NCBI GenBank assembly: GCA_012270045.1
Contig: JAAXJC010000151.1
Location: 1 to 64,000, forward strand
Direction: 5' to 3'
Length of the DNA stretch: 64,000 nt
DNA from: Luminiphilus sp.
Lineage (GTDB): Bacteria; Pseudomonadota; Gammaproteobacteria; Pseudomonadales; Halieaceae
Shown piece after piece: positions 43,306 through 52,092 of the stretch. A program made the position numbers and the translations under genes. Position 1 is the first letter of the stretch. The number at the start of each line of letters is the position of its first letter. The notes beneath the pieces are model-generated. The model had not been told where the DNA came from and ran no database searches. It saw nothing but the letters and a program-made list of their open reading frames with translations.

Positions 43306-44088
43306 TTGTCAGAGCAGCCGGTGGCAGTGATTTCTGCGGGAGCTTCAGGGATTGGCCTGGCCATCGCCGAAGCCTTGCATGGACAGGGGTATGCCCTGTA
43401 TGTGCTGGATATCGATGGCGCGGCGGTGGACATTTTTTGTCAGCGCTTTGGGCAGGACAGTGCCACTGTCTGTGATGTGGCCGACCCCGGGCAGGTTGAT
43501 GCCGCCTTTGCCCGTTTCCAAGCGCTGCATGATCGTGTCGACCTTCTGGTTAACAACGCCGGTATTGCCGGACCCCAGGGCGCGCTGGAAGATCTGCCGG
43601 TGGCGGACTGGCAGCGCACCATAGACATCGACCTCAACAGCCTGTTTTATGTCAGTCGGCACATCATCCCGTTGATGAAAGCCCGCCGCCAGGGCGTGAT
43701 AGTCAATATGTCTTCCAACGCCGGGCTGTCCGGCTGTCCCCAGCGTTCCCCCTATGTGGCTTCCAAATGGGCCAGCATCGGTCTGGCGAAAACATGGGCC
43801 ATGGAACTGGGCAGCTGGAACATACGGGTGAATGCCCTGTGCCCGGGCAGTGTTGCCGGACCGCGCATTGAGGGTGTGATCGCCCGGGATGCGGCCAGCC
43901 GCGGCATGGATCCGGAAACCATTCGCAGCGTGTACCAGCGCCAGAGCTCCCTGCGCAGGTTCACTGACCCTGGCGACATAGCCGATCTGGTCTGCTTCCT
44001 CGCGGGCCCCAGCGGCAAACACATATCGGGACAGGCCATCGCCATAGATGGCCATACCGAGTCACTTACCAACTGGCAGGACCCCTGA
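43306..44088 (+). CDS. Short-chain dehydrogenase/reductase
   Basis: A 260-residue classical SDR. The cofactor motif GASGIG lies about residues 12-17, NNAG at about 86-89, and the catalytic residues are Ser in MSSNAG and Tyr-x3-Lys in SPYVASK. The end, SGKHISGQAIAIDGHTES, is family-typical. NAD is suggested by the Asp after the second strand (LDID). A TTG at 43306 with GGGAG eight bases before it gives the normal SDR start; a GTG at 43291 is an alternative. The next gene, a zinc-less MDR, starts 34 bases later, so both probably oxidise or reduce the same type of compound. Confidence 0.86.
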   Translation: MSEQPVAVISAGASGIGLAIAEALHGQGYALYVLDIDGAAVDIFCQRFGQDSATVCDVADPGQVDAAFARFQALHDRVDLLVNNAGIAGPQGALEDLPVADWQRTIDIDLNSLFYVSRHIIPLMKARRQGVIVNMSSNAGLSGCPQRSPYVASKWASIGLAKTWAMELGSWNIRVNALCPGSVAGPRIEGVIARDAASRGMDPETIRSVYQRQSSLRRFTDPGDIADLVCFLAGPSGKHISGQAIAIDGHTESLTNWQDP

Positions 44089-44122
44089 GGGTCCGGGGCT
44101 TATATCCACAGGAGAGCAGGGC

Positions 44123-45106
44123 ATGAGGGCAGTCTGTTTCGAGGCGTTTGGCGCCGCCAGAGATGTGCTTCGGGAGGTCGAGTTGCCTCGGCCTGAGCCC
44201 GAGCCCGGGGAGGTACTGGTTCGCCTGCAGACCACCGGCGTGAATCCCTCGGACGTGAAAAAGCGCGCCGGCGCTTTCCCCGATTTGCTCGCCGAAGGGC
44301 CCGTGATACCCCACAGCGACGGCGCCGGGATCATTGAAGCGGTGGGCGAGGGTGTGCCGGCGTCCCGGGTCGGCCAGCGTGTTTTTGTATACCAGGCCCA
44401 ACACGGCAGGGGCGCCGGTACCGGAGCCCAGTACGTCAGCATCGCCAGCCATCGGGCACCGGATTTGCCCGATTCTGCCTCCTTTGAAGTGGGGGCCTGT
44501 ATCGGCATTCCCATCATGACCGCCCACCGCTGCGTTACCGCTGACGGTGACGTCCGGGGCGCTTGGATTTTGGTGACCGGGGGCGCGGGTCGGGTCGGGT
44601 ACTACGCGATCCAGTGGGCCCGCAGATTCGGTGCCCGGGTTGCAGCCACGGCGGGAAATCCCGCCGACCGGGAGCTCTGTCTGGCCGCCGGCGCCGAGTA
44701 CGTGTTCGACCACCACCAACCGGGCTGGGGTGCAGCCTTGCGCAGCCAGTGCGGCCAGCCCATGGATCGGGTCATAGACGTCGAATTCGGCGCCAACCTG
44801 CCTGAGGTGATCGACTGTATCGCCACCGGAGGTGTCATTGCCACCTATGCCAGCACCCGGGTGCCCGAGCCGGCAATTCCTTTCCGTACCCTGATGTTCA
44901 TGGACCTGACCATACGCATGGTCATCGTCTATGACATGCCCGAGGATGCCAAGATGCATGCGATAGAGGACACCCAGGAGGCCCTGGCCGGCGGTCAACT
45001 GGCACACCGTGTGGCCGAGGTGCTGCCGTTCTCGGCGATGGCCCGGGCCCATGAATTGGTCGAAGCCGGGAGGACAGGCGGATGCATTGTCGTGACCTTG
45101 CCCTGA
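44123..45106 (+). CDS. Quinone oxidoreductase-like MDR family protein
   Basis: A 327-residue zinc-independent medium-chain dehydrogenase. The nucleotide site motif is VTGGAGRVGYYAIQWARRFGARVAATAG, and there are no clustered structural-zinc cysteines. NPSDVKKRAG and PHSDGAGIIEAVGEG are typical of quinone oxidoreductases (QOR/zeta-crystallin type), which reduce enones or quinones with NADPH. Start ATG 44123 has AGGAG upstream. Its last 25 bases overlap the start of the carboxylesterase gene. Confidence 0.87.
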   Translation: MRAVCFEAFGAARDVLREVELPRPEPEPGEVLVRLQTTGVNPSDVKKRAGAFPDLLAEGPVIPHSDGAGIIEAVGEGVPASRVGQRVFVYQAQHGRGAGTGAQYVSIASHRAPDLPDSASFEVGACIGIPIMTAHRCVTADGDVRGAWILVTGGAGRVGYYAIQWARRFGARVAATAGNPADRELCLAAGAEYVFDHHQPGWGAALRSQCGQPMDRVIDVEFGANLPEVIDCIATGGVIATYASTRVPEPAIPFRTLMFMDLTIRMVIVYDMPEDAKMHAIEDTQEALAGGQLAHRVAEVLPFSAMARAHELVEAGRTGGCIVVTLP

Positions 45107-46704
45107 GTCGTCGGATCATTGTCGGCACGCTACTGGCTTTGCTGGGCGTTCTTGCCTTACCGGGCTGCGACTCTGCACCCCAGGACGCCCCGGGGGTTGT
45201 CGCACCGGGTGCAGACGCGGCCGATCCCGGGAGCGATGCGGGCATTGATGCGCCCCAAGTGGTTCTGGCCGGCGGCACCCGGGTCATCGGTGTACGGGAT
45301 GAACAGGGCACCGACCAGTTTCTCGGTATTCCCTTTGCCCAGCCGCCGGTGGGCGAGCGGCGTTGGCGGCGCCCGGAACCCTGGCCACTGACCGGTGAGG
45401 CCCTGGATGCAGGGCAGTTTGCCCCGGCCTGTCTGCAGTCGGGCAGCGGTCTGGCCTGGTATCACGGCATGATGGAGCGTGTGGGTGTGGATCCCGCCCT
45501 GATGGCAGCGCCGTCCTACTCCGAGGACTGCCTATATCTCAATGTCTGGACAGACTCTGCGCTGGCCGGCCCCAAACCGGTGCTGTTGTTCATCCACGGG
45601 GGCTCCAATAAAGGCGGCTGGAGCTACGAGCCGAACTACCACGGTGGCCCACTGGCCCGGCGTGGGGTGGTGGTGGTTACGGTGGCCTATCGGCTCGGTG
45701 TTTTTGGCTGGATGCACCATCCGGACATGGCCATCGCCAACCCCGGCCTGCACGATCTTGCCCTGGCCCTGGAGTGGGTGCATGAGCACATTGGGGCCTT
45801 TGGTGGTGACCCGCAACGCATCACTGTTTCCGGAGAGTCTGCCGGGGCGGCCAATGCCCTGCACCTGGCGCTGTCACCCCTGAGCGGTGACCGGATACGC
45901 GGTGTCATTCACCAAAGTGGCGGCTGGCCAGTCTACGGCGGCCCCTCACCCCAGCAGGCGGCCGATCGTGCCCTGGATTTACAGCAAAAGCTGCTGGGTT
46001 CCGATGGCTCCCTGGACGCGCTGCGGGGTGTGTCTGCCCAGCGCTTGATTGCGGTTACGCCCGAGGTTTATAGCGGCCTGCGCTTTGGCGCCCTTGAAGA
46101 CGCCGAGAGTCTGCCCTTAACCCTGCAGCAGCGGGTGGCGGCGGACCAGTTACCGGCCCTGGACATTGTCATTGGCAGCAATGCCAACGAATCCCTGATG
46201 TACATCCAGCCGGGGGATACCCCCGCGGCTTACCTTGAAGGTCGAATACCGGAGCAGCGCTGGCCCGGGATTCTGGACCATATCGGAGCCGACGCCAGCG
46301 AGCAGGCGATACTCGATCGACTGGGTACCGGGTTGACATTTCTCTGCCCGTCACTGTCCCTGGCCGACGCCCTCAGTCGTCGGGGTGGTCGTGTCTGGGT
46401 GTACCGATTCGACCGGGTGCGTCCGGGCTTTGACAGCATCGGTGCCTACCATGGCGCCGAGCTGCCCTATGTTTTTGATCGCCACGATGATTGGCTGCCC
46501 ACGGAGGCTGTGGATCGGGACCTGACCGAAACCCTGGTCGGCCACTGGTTGCAATTTCTCCATCGGGGCGACCCCAATGGGGATGGCCTGCCGTCCTGGC
46601 CCCGCTGGCGTGAGGATGATCAGCAGGCGGTCATTTTTTCCGAGGTGTCCAGCGCCATGGTGCATCCCGATCTTGGGTTCTGCGCGCTGTTGTCCGGGGA
46701 TTGA
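45082..46704 (+). CDS. Carboxylesterase type B, probable lipoprotein
   Basis: A 540-residue alpha/beta-hydrolase. The signal peptide ends in a lipobox ALPGC with Cys29, so it is anchored to a membrane. FLGIPFAQPPVGERR, LFIHGG (oxyanion hole) and the nucleophile Ser253 in GESAG are all present; the acid should be the Glu in SNANES and the base the His in AYHGAELPYVF. Carboxylesterase B proteins cleave esters of varied alcohols. Between Cys29 and the domain is a Pro/Ala/Asp-rich linker. It runs 85 bases into the convergent MFS gene, so both coding regions share a 3' end. Confidence 0.87.
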   Translation: MHCRDLALSRRIIVGTLLALLGVLALPGCDSAPQDAPGVVAPGADAADPGSDAGIDAPQVVLAGGTRVIGVRDEQGTDQFLGIPFAQPPVGERRWRRPEPWPLTGEALDAGQFAPACLQSGSGLAWYHGMMERVGVDPALMAAPSYSEDCLYLNVWTDSALAGPKPVLLFIHGGSNKGGWSYEPNYHGGPLARRGVVVVTVAYRLGVFGWMHHPDMAIANPGLHDLALALEWVHEHIGAFGGDPQRITVSGESAGAANALHLALSPLSGDRIRGVIHQSGGWPVYGGPSPQQAADRALDLQQKLLGSDGSLDALRGVSAQRLIAVTPEVYSGLRFGALEDAESLPLTLQQRVAADQLPALDIVIGSNANESLMYIQPGDTPAAYLEGRIPEQRWPGILDHIGADASEQAILDRLGTGLTFLCPSLSLADALSRRGGRVWVYRFDRVRPGFDSIGAYHGAELPYVFDRHDDWLPTEAVDRDLTETLVGHWLQFLHRGDPNGDGLPSWPRWREDDQQAVIFSEVSSAMVHPDLGFCALLSGD

Positions 46705-47948
46705 TCCTCAGCTCCCTCGGCGGCGGTAGTCTCTACCGAGCGGGGATCCTGCTGCAGGGCAATGGGTGCCATCGCTGACGTCGTGCCCACGAATTCGCTC
46801 TGCTCTGCGGTCGCCACGGCCGTGCGACCCCGGGGCTGGATGGCGATGAACAGGCCGAACAGCAGGCTGGCACAGCCGACAGCAATGAACAGGGCTTCGT
46901 TGCCCAGCCAGCGCATGGCGAAACCAAAGACCAGTGCGCCACCGGCCGCGCCCAGGGCATTCAACAGCAACACCGATGAGCCCAGCATGACGAACTCATC
47001 CCGCTTGGAATTGTCCGCGGCCTTGGCCAGGGATACCGCGTAGAGGGAGTTACCCGCTGCACCGAAGGCGGCGGAGCACCAGAGCAGGGTCACGGGGTCG
47101 GTTGCCCGGGACAGGGCCAGCGCGGTGGCGGCGCAGCCTATACACAGCAGGGTGAGTACATAGCGGCGATCGACGCGATCCGATGCCAAACCAATGGGGT
47201 ATTGGGCCAGGGCGCCGCCGACAATGTTGGCGGCGATGAACCAGGGTACGAAGGCCGGGTCACCGGTCAGCGCCAGGATATAGACGGCGCCCAGGGACCA
47301 GAAGCTGCCCATAATCAGCCCCGAACCCAGTGCCCCGGCAAAGGCGGTGTGGGAGCGCCGGTAAAGCTTGCTGAAACTGAAGCGTGTTGCCGGTACCGGT
47401 GCCGGTGTCGGAGAGCGCGTCAGGCTGACGGGAATGATGGCGCAGCCCACCATCAGGGACACCATGATGAACGGGTGCAGTGGGTTGCTATCGGTGAGGT
47501 TGAGCAGGTACTGACCCAGAGCCATGGCGGTCAATACGATGACTGTGTACACCGACAGCACCCGGCCGTGGGCGGCGGGATCGGTCTGTTCGGTGAGCCA
47601 GCTTTCGATCACGGTGTAGGCACCGCACATGGCAGCTCCCAGTACAAACCGGATGACAATCCACAGGACACCGCCGTCACAGAGGCTGAGTACCAGGAAG
47701 CTGCTCAAAAAAGTTGCAAGCAGGGCAGTGAAGCTGCGGATGTGACCGACGTTGGCGATGACTCGGGGTGTGACCAGTGCCCCGGTCAGAAAGCCGGCAA
47801 AGTAGGCCGAGCCGCTCAGACCCACCAGCAGGGTCGACATGCCCAGCTCTGCCGCCCGCAGGGGCAGCAGGGTCATATGCAGGCCATGCCCCGCCAGCAA
47901 AAAGGCGGTGGTCAGCAGTAGGGAAGATACGGAGCGCAGGCTGCCCAT
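46620..47948 (-). CDS. MFS transporter, YcaD-like
   Basis: A 442-residue MFS permease with 12 helices and a hydrophilic C-terminal tail of about 60 residues that is variable and probably disordered. GMSTLLVGLSGSAYFAGFLTGALVTPRVIANVGHIRSF is the pattern of the YcaD-type sub-family, with RFVLGAAMCGAYTVIESWLTEQ in helix 4-5. Substrate unknown. The ATG at 47948 begins the first helix directly; there is no strong ribosome site, and a longer in-frame extension to 48062 lacks homology. The gene's 3' end overlaps the convergent carboxylesterase by 85 bases. Confidence 0.82.
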   Translation of the reverse strand: MGSLRSVSSLLLTTAFLLAGHGLHMTLLPLRAAELGMSTLLVGLSGSAYFAGFLTGALVTPRVIANVGHIRSFTALLATFLSSFLVLSLCDGGVLWIVIRFVLGAAMCGAYTVIESWLTEQTDPAAHGRVLSVYTVIVLTAMALGQYLLNLTDSNPLHPFIMVSLMVGCAIIPVSLTRSPTPAPVPATRFSFSKLYRRSHTAFAGALGSGLIMGSFWSLGAVYILALTGDPAFVPWFIAANIVGGALAQYPIGLASDRVDRRYVLTLLCIGCAATALALSRATDPVTLLWCSAAFGAAGNSLYAVSLAKAADNSKRDEFVMLGSSVLLLNALGAAGGALVFGFAMRWLGNEALFIAVGCASLLFGLFIAIQPRGRTAVATAEQSEFVGTTSAMAPIALQQDPRSVETTAAEGAEDQSPDNSAQNPRSGCTMALDTSEKMTAC

Positions 47949-48187
47949 GACGTCGGATTCATCAGTAAAAACGAGACGCGCATTTTCTTCAGATTTAGCC
48001 GCCGGACAAGCGGCAATTTTGGTAAGTGTTGGCAGATTTTCGGCGCCGTTTACGCCGTGCAAAAAAAGCCCGGGCGGATCACCGACGACGGCGCTATGAC
48101 TGTGGAAATTTTGCCGATACAGGCCCGGGTTTTGGACTCACCGCCGGACCCGTTGGCCAGCCCGAGCCGATACCCTGGGCACCCCAA

Positions 48188-49624
48188 TCAGGGATTGTCC
48201 GGGCCCCCGGTTGGGGTGCTGCTGCCCGCGCCTGCCAGCTGATCGATCATGGCCCGCCAGAACAACAGGGAGTCCCGAATACTGCGCTTGGGCACCCGTT
48301 CATTGAGGCCGTGGGCAAAGCTGTCCCGGGGGTTGATGAAGATGCCGGTCAGGCTGTAGCTGGGGATGCCCGCCGCCCGGAAAAAGGCGCCGTCGGTAGT
48401 GCCCGACCCCATTTGCGGAATGACCGGCACCCCGGGGTAGAGCGGCTCCAGGCTGGTTTTGATGGCGGTCATGATCTCGGCATTGAAGGGCGAGGCATCA
48501 CTGGACACCGGCTCGCCAACAACGCGCCATTCAAGCTCCGGGTCATCCGCGACCTGCTGCAGTACCTGCAGGGTGGGCTGCACCCCGTTGCCGGGAAAAA
48601 TGCGACAGTTGACGGTCGCCGTGGCGGACTGGGGCAGGGCATTCTCCGCGTGGCCTCCGGCGAGCATGGTGGGTATGCAGGTTGTACCCAGTGTTCCCAC
48701 GTACTCGGGTTGCTGACGTAGCAGGTCAATGGCGGCTGTATCGGAGGGGTCGGCGACTATCCGCGCCATGGCGTCTCCGACCTCGCCACCTACCAGGGGG
48801 GCCGTGCGCTCGAAGTAGGTCAGGGTGATTTCATTGGTCTGCAGGGGGAAACGGTAGGCCTGCAGTCGCTTCAGGGCATCGGCCAGGTCATAAATGGCGT
48901 TGTCGTCCCGGGGCATGGAACTGTGGCCGCCTGGGTTGCGGGCGGTTACCGCGAAGGTGGCATAGGTTTTTTCCGCAAAGCCGACTTTAAACTGAAACGC
49001 CTCCCCGGCATCGTTCAGGGAGCCGCCGCCCCCGTCCACCACGAACGCGAACTCGGCATCTATCTCGTCCCGGTAGTCCCGGGTCAATTGTTGCACGGTG
49101 GCCTGGTAGGACTCCTCGTCACCGGTGAAAGCGATCACCAGATCCCGGTTGGGCACATACCCCTCTTCCTTCAGGGCGATAAACAGGGTGGTGAGGATGG
49201 ACACATCAAACTTGTTGTCCAGCACGCCGCGCCCGAAGTAGAAGGTGTCATCCTCCTGCAACTCAAAGGGGTTGCGCACCCAGTCGTTTGGATCTGCCGG
49301 CACCACGTCCATGTGCGAGGAAAACAGAATCGGCCGACGGCCACTGCTGCCGTCGCCCCGGTAGCGCACCAGTAGCGATGCGGTTTCCCCCAGTGGCACG
49401 ATCTGAACCGCAGTTTCCGGGAATCCCGCCGCCAGGAAATGACGCCGAAGGGTTTCAGCGTAATCGGGTACCTGACCCAGCCCGTAGGCGGTTTCCCGCC
49501 GGATGGCATCCCGCAGCAGGGACTCGGCCATGGCTTCATAGCGGTTGGCATCCGCCGCGCCCGCTGGGGCACAGGTCAGCATCAGGCACAGGGTTGCCAG
49601 GAGCGATAAGGCTTTGCTGGACAT
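48188..49624 (-). CDS. M20-family metallopeptidase, exported
   Basis: A 478-residue zinc peptidase/carboxypeptidase with a signal peptide (cleavage near AGAA, about 23-26). The zinc ligands follow the M20 scheme: His104 and Asp106 (SSHMDVVPA), bridging Asp136 (GRGVLDNKFD), general base Glu170 and metal Glu171 (GDEES). VGFAEKTYATFAVTARNPGGHSS marks the dimerisation domain start. It probably trims periplasmic peptides or acyl-amino acids. GGAG lies eight bases before the ATG. It is transcribed toward the MFS gene 240 bases away, so they may be an operon. Confidence 0.9.
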   Translation of the reverse strand: MSSKALSLLATLCLMLTCAPAGAADANRYEAMAESLLRDAIRRETAYGLGQVPDYAETLRRHFLAAGFPETAVQIVPLGETASLLVRYRGDGSSGRRPILFSSHMDVVPADPNDWVRNPFELQEDDTFYFGRGVLDNKFDVSILTTLFIALKEEGYVPNRDLVIAFTGDEESYQATVQQLTRDYRDEIDAEFAFVVDGGGGSLNDAGEAFQFKVGFAEKTYATFAVTARNPGGHSSMPRDDNAIYDLADALKRLQAYRFPLQTNEITLTYFERTAPLVGGEVGDAMARIVADPSDTAAIDLLRQQPEYVGTLGTTCIPTMLAGGHAENALPQSATATVNCRIFPGNGVQPTLQVLQQVADDPELEWRVVGEPVSSDASPFNAEIMTAIKTSLEPLYPGVPVIPQMGSGTTDGAFFRAAGIPSYSLTGIFINPRDSFAHGLNERVPKRSIRDSLLFWRAMIDQLAGAGSSTPTGGPDNP

Positions 49625-49921
49625 GGTGATCTCCAAGGTTTGCTGGCGGCACTGCCCGGGACAGTATCCTCCGGCGGGGGCTGCAGTCCAGCCGCGGTTG
49701 CAGGACTGCGGCAGCCTGCAGCAACGTGGCGGACGCCCGTGTTCACCATGGCCGCCGAACCATTGAATTTTTTTTACCGGGAACGCCTGTGGTGTCTTAC
49801 CTTGCTCGCCATCCTGGGTTACCTTGCCCCGAAATAACAGGGCGTGGTCGCCGATGTCGACACCATGCCTTCGGGGTGCGGTTCAACGTGGCCGGTGCAG
49901 GGCACCGGGGTTGGGGTGGAC

Positions 49922-51139
49922 ATGGACGCGAATGATGGCAATCCGATCAGCGATGGCGTCGCCGTGCCTGACTTTTATCACTACCCCCAGGTCCCCCTGG
50001 CCGCTGCCGAGATGGCGGGGGATTTTCTCAACCTGACCTGGCCCGATGGCACACAGCTGCGCTGCCACCGCTACTGGCTACGCGAAAACGCCATCGGTCT
50101 GGGCGGCATTGATCCCGCCACCCGGGAGGGCCTGCTGGATCCGGCCGAGTTGCGGGACAGCATGTTGGTCGCCGCTGTCGAAGTGACCGCTGCAGGGGAT
50201 CTCACCGTTTATTGGCAACCCGATAACAGTTGCTGCCAATACCACGGCGGTTGGCTACGGCACATCGCCGAGGGTCAGCACCGGCCCGCCAGTTGGTTGC
50301 CTGAGCCAAGACCCTGGCGCTCGGAGACACTGGCCCAGCCGCCTCGACGCCTCGCACCCGCGGCGCTGGTGGATGACGGGGTGCTCTGCGATGCTCTCAA
50401 TGACCTCATTGAGCTGGGGGTCTGTGTGTTGGAGCAGGCGCCATCGGAACCCGGCTTCCTGAGCACCCTGGCGGAACGTATCGGTCCGGTTAGGGATAGC
50501 AACTTCGGAGCCCTGTGGGATGTGCTGGCCGATGTCGCCCTCGCCGGTGATGCCGCCACCAACAGCACGGCCAATACGGGATTTCGACTGGGCCCCCATA
50601 CTGATTTGCCGACCCGGGAGGTGCCCCCCGGCTACCAGTTTTTGCATTGCCTGGTGAATGAGGCCGACGGTGGCGAGTCGACCCTGACCGATGGGGCTGC
50701 GCTGGTGGCTGCCCTGCGTGAGACCAGCCCGGAAGACTATGAACTGCTGAGCACCCGCCACTGGATTTTCTTCAATCGCGGTCCCGGTATAGACCACCGC
50801 TGGTCGGCGCCCATCATCGATCATTCCTGCGGCGACGGCCTGCTGCCCACCCTGCGTGCGTTCTACCCGGTACGGGCGTTCCCGGATATGCCCGAGTCCG
50901 ACGTGCCCCGGGCCTATGAGGCGTTGCGGCGCTTCCACCGGCTCGCGGATGACCCCCGGTTTGAACTGACCTTCCGCCTGGGGCCCGGAGACATAATGTG
51001 CTTTGATAATCGCCGGGTGTTGCACGGCCGCAAGGCGTTTTCGGGTTCCGGCAAACGCCATCTGCAGGGCATCTACATGGACCGGGATGAAATCCTGTCC
51101 CGGGCCCGGGCGCTCAATCGGGCCCGGGCGGCCCACTGA
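49922..51139 (+). CDS. Gamma-butyrobetaine-dioxygenase-like TauD protein
   Basis: A 405-residue 2-oxoglutarate enzyme with an N-terminal DUF971-like domain (about 35-125) and a TauD/TfdA domain. Fe ligands: His226-Thr-Asp228 (GPHTDLP) and His368 (NRRVLHGR). WPDGTQLRCHRYWLREN resembles the N-domain of gamma-butyrobetaine dioxygenase, which makes L-carnitine, but the zinc cysteines after WLRDN in that enzyme are replaced by AIGLGG. The next two genes degrade carnitine, so gamma-butyrobetaine to carnitine is the best guess. Start is uncertain; ATG 49922 is chosen, with ATG 49865 and GTG 49844 as alternatives. The 297 bases upstream hold no gene and are the likely promoter region. Confidence 0.78.
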   Translation: MDANDGNPISDGVAVPDFYHYPQVPLAAAEMAGDFLNLTWPDGTQLRCHRYWLRENAIGLGGIDPATREGLLDPAELRDSMLVAAVEVTAAGDLTVYWQPDNSCCQYHGGWLRHIAEGQHRPASWLPEPRPWRSETLAQPPRRLAPAALVDDGVLCDALNDLIELGVCVLEQAPSEPGFLSTLAERIGPVRDSNFGALWDVLADVALAGDAATNSTANTGFRLGPHTDLPTREVPPGYQFLHCLVNEADGGESTLTDGAALVAALRETSPEDYELLSTRHWIFFNRGPGIDHRWSAPIIDHSCGDGLLPTLRAFYPVRAFPDMPESDVPRAYEALRRFHRLADDPRFELTFRLGPGDIMCFDNRRVLHGRKAFSGSGKRHLQGIYMDRDEILSRARALNRARAAH

Positions 51140-51180
51140 TAAAAAACCCTGAAACCCACTTCAATTGAACAGGATGCGAT

Positions 51181-52092
51181 ATGCCTCTGGCCATGCGAAA
51201 AAAAGTATTTATCACGGCGGCCCTGACCGGCTCCGGCAGCACCCAGGACCGCAGCGACAAGGTTCCCCGCAGTCCGGAGCAAATCGCCCAGGCAGCAATC
51301 GATGCCGCCAAAGCGGGTGCTGCGGTGGTGCACTGCCACGTGCGCGACCCCGACACCGGGGCCCCCGCCCGGGATGTGCACCTGTACCGTGAGGTTGTAG
51401 AGCGAATCAGGTCCTCAGAAGTCGACGTGGTGATCAACCTGACCGCAGGTATGGGCGGGGATATTGTTTTCGGTCCCACCGATGCGCCCCTGCCCCTGGC
51501 GGAGCAGGGTACCGACATGGTGGGGGCCGCTGAGCGGGTCGCCCATCTGGAAGCCTGTCTGCCCGAAATCGCCACCCTCGATTGCGGCACCATGAATTTC
51601 GCCGAGGCCGACTACGTCATGACCAATACCCCAGGTATGCTCAGGGATATGGCCGGTCGCATGGCGGATCTGGGTATCCAGATCGAAATAGAGGCCTTCG
51701 ACACCGGCCATCTCTGGTTTGCCCGTCAGCTGGTGGACGAGGGCATCATACCGGCGCCGGTGATGGTGCAGCTGTGCATGGGTATCCCCTGGGGGGCCCC
51801 CGATGACCTCAACACCTTCATGGCCATGGTCAACAACGTGCCCCGGGACTGGCTGTACTCGGCCTTCTCCATTGGCCGACACCAAATGCCCTATGTGGCG
51901 GCGGCGGTGTTGTCAGGTGCCAACGTGCGTGTGGGACTGGAAGACAATCTCTGGCTGGAGAAGGGTCGCCTGGCAACCAATGCCGAGCTGGTCGAGCGGG
52001 CGGTGACCATCATTGAGGCGATGGGGGTAGAGGTCATGACCCCCGATGAAGTTCGCACAGAGCTCCAGCTCACCAAACGAGCCTTGCCCTGA
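51181..52092 (+). CDS. BKACE (DUF849) beta-keto acid cleavage enzyme, probably for 3-dehydrocarnitine
   Basis: A 303-residue TIM-barrel zinc enzyme. Zn-binding His51-Cys-His53 (VVHCHVRDP) and the conserved INLTAGMGG, CMGIPWGAP and GLEDNLWLEKG segments identify the beta-keto acid cleavage family. Members condense a beta-keto acid with acetyl-CoA to form acetoacetate and a new CoA ester. Next to L-carnitine dehydrogenase, the keto acid should be 3-dehydrocarnitine, giving betainyl-CoA. A thioesterase to release glycine betaine is not in the window. Its stop overlaps the dehydrogenase start (TGATG). Confidence 0.88.
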   Translation: MPLAMRKKVFITAALTGSGSTQDRSDKVPRSPEQIAQAAIDAAKAGAAVVHCHVRDPDTGAPARDVHLYREVVERIRSSEVDVVINLTAGMGGDIVFGPTDAPLPLAEQGTDMVGAAERVAHLEACLPEIATLDCGTMNFAEADYVMTNTPGMLRDMAGRMADLGIQIEIEAFDTGHLWFARQLVDEGIIPAPVMVQLCMGIPWGAPDDLNTFMAMVNNVPRDWLYSAFSIGRHQMPYVAAAVLSGANVRVGLEDNLWLEKGRLATNAELVERAVTIIEAMGVEVMTPDEVRTELQLTKRALP

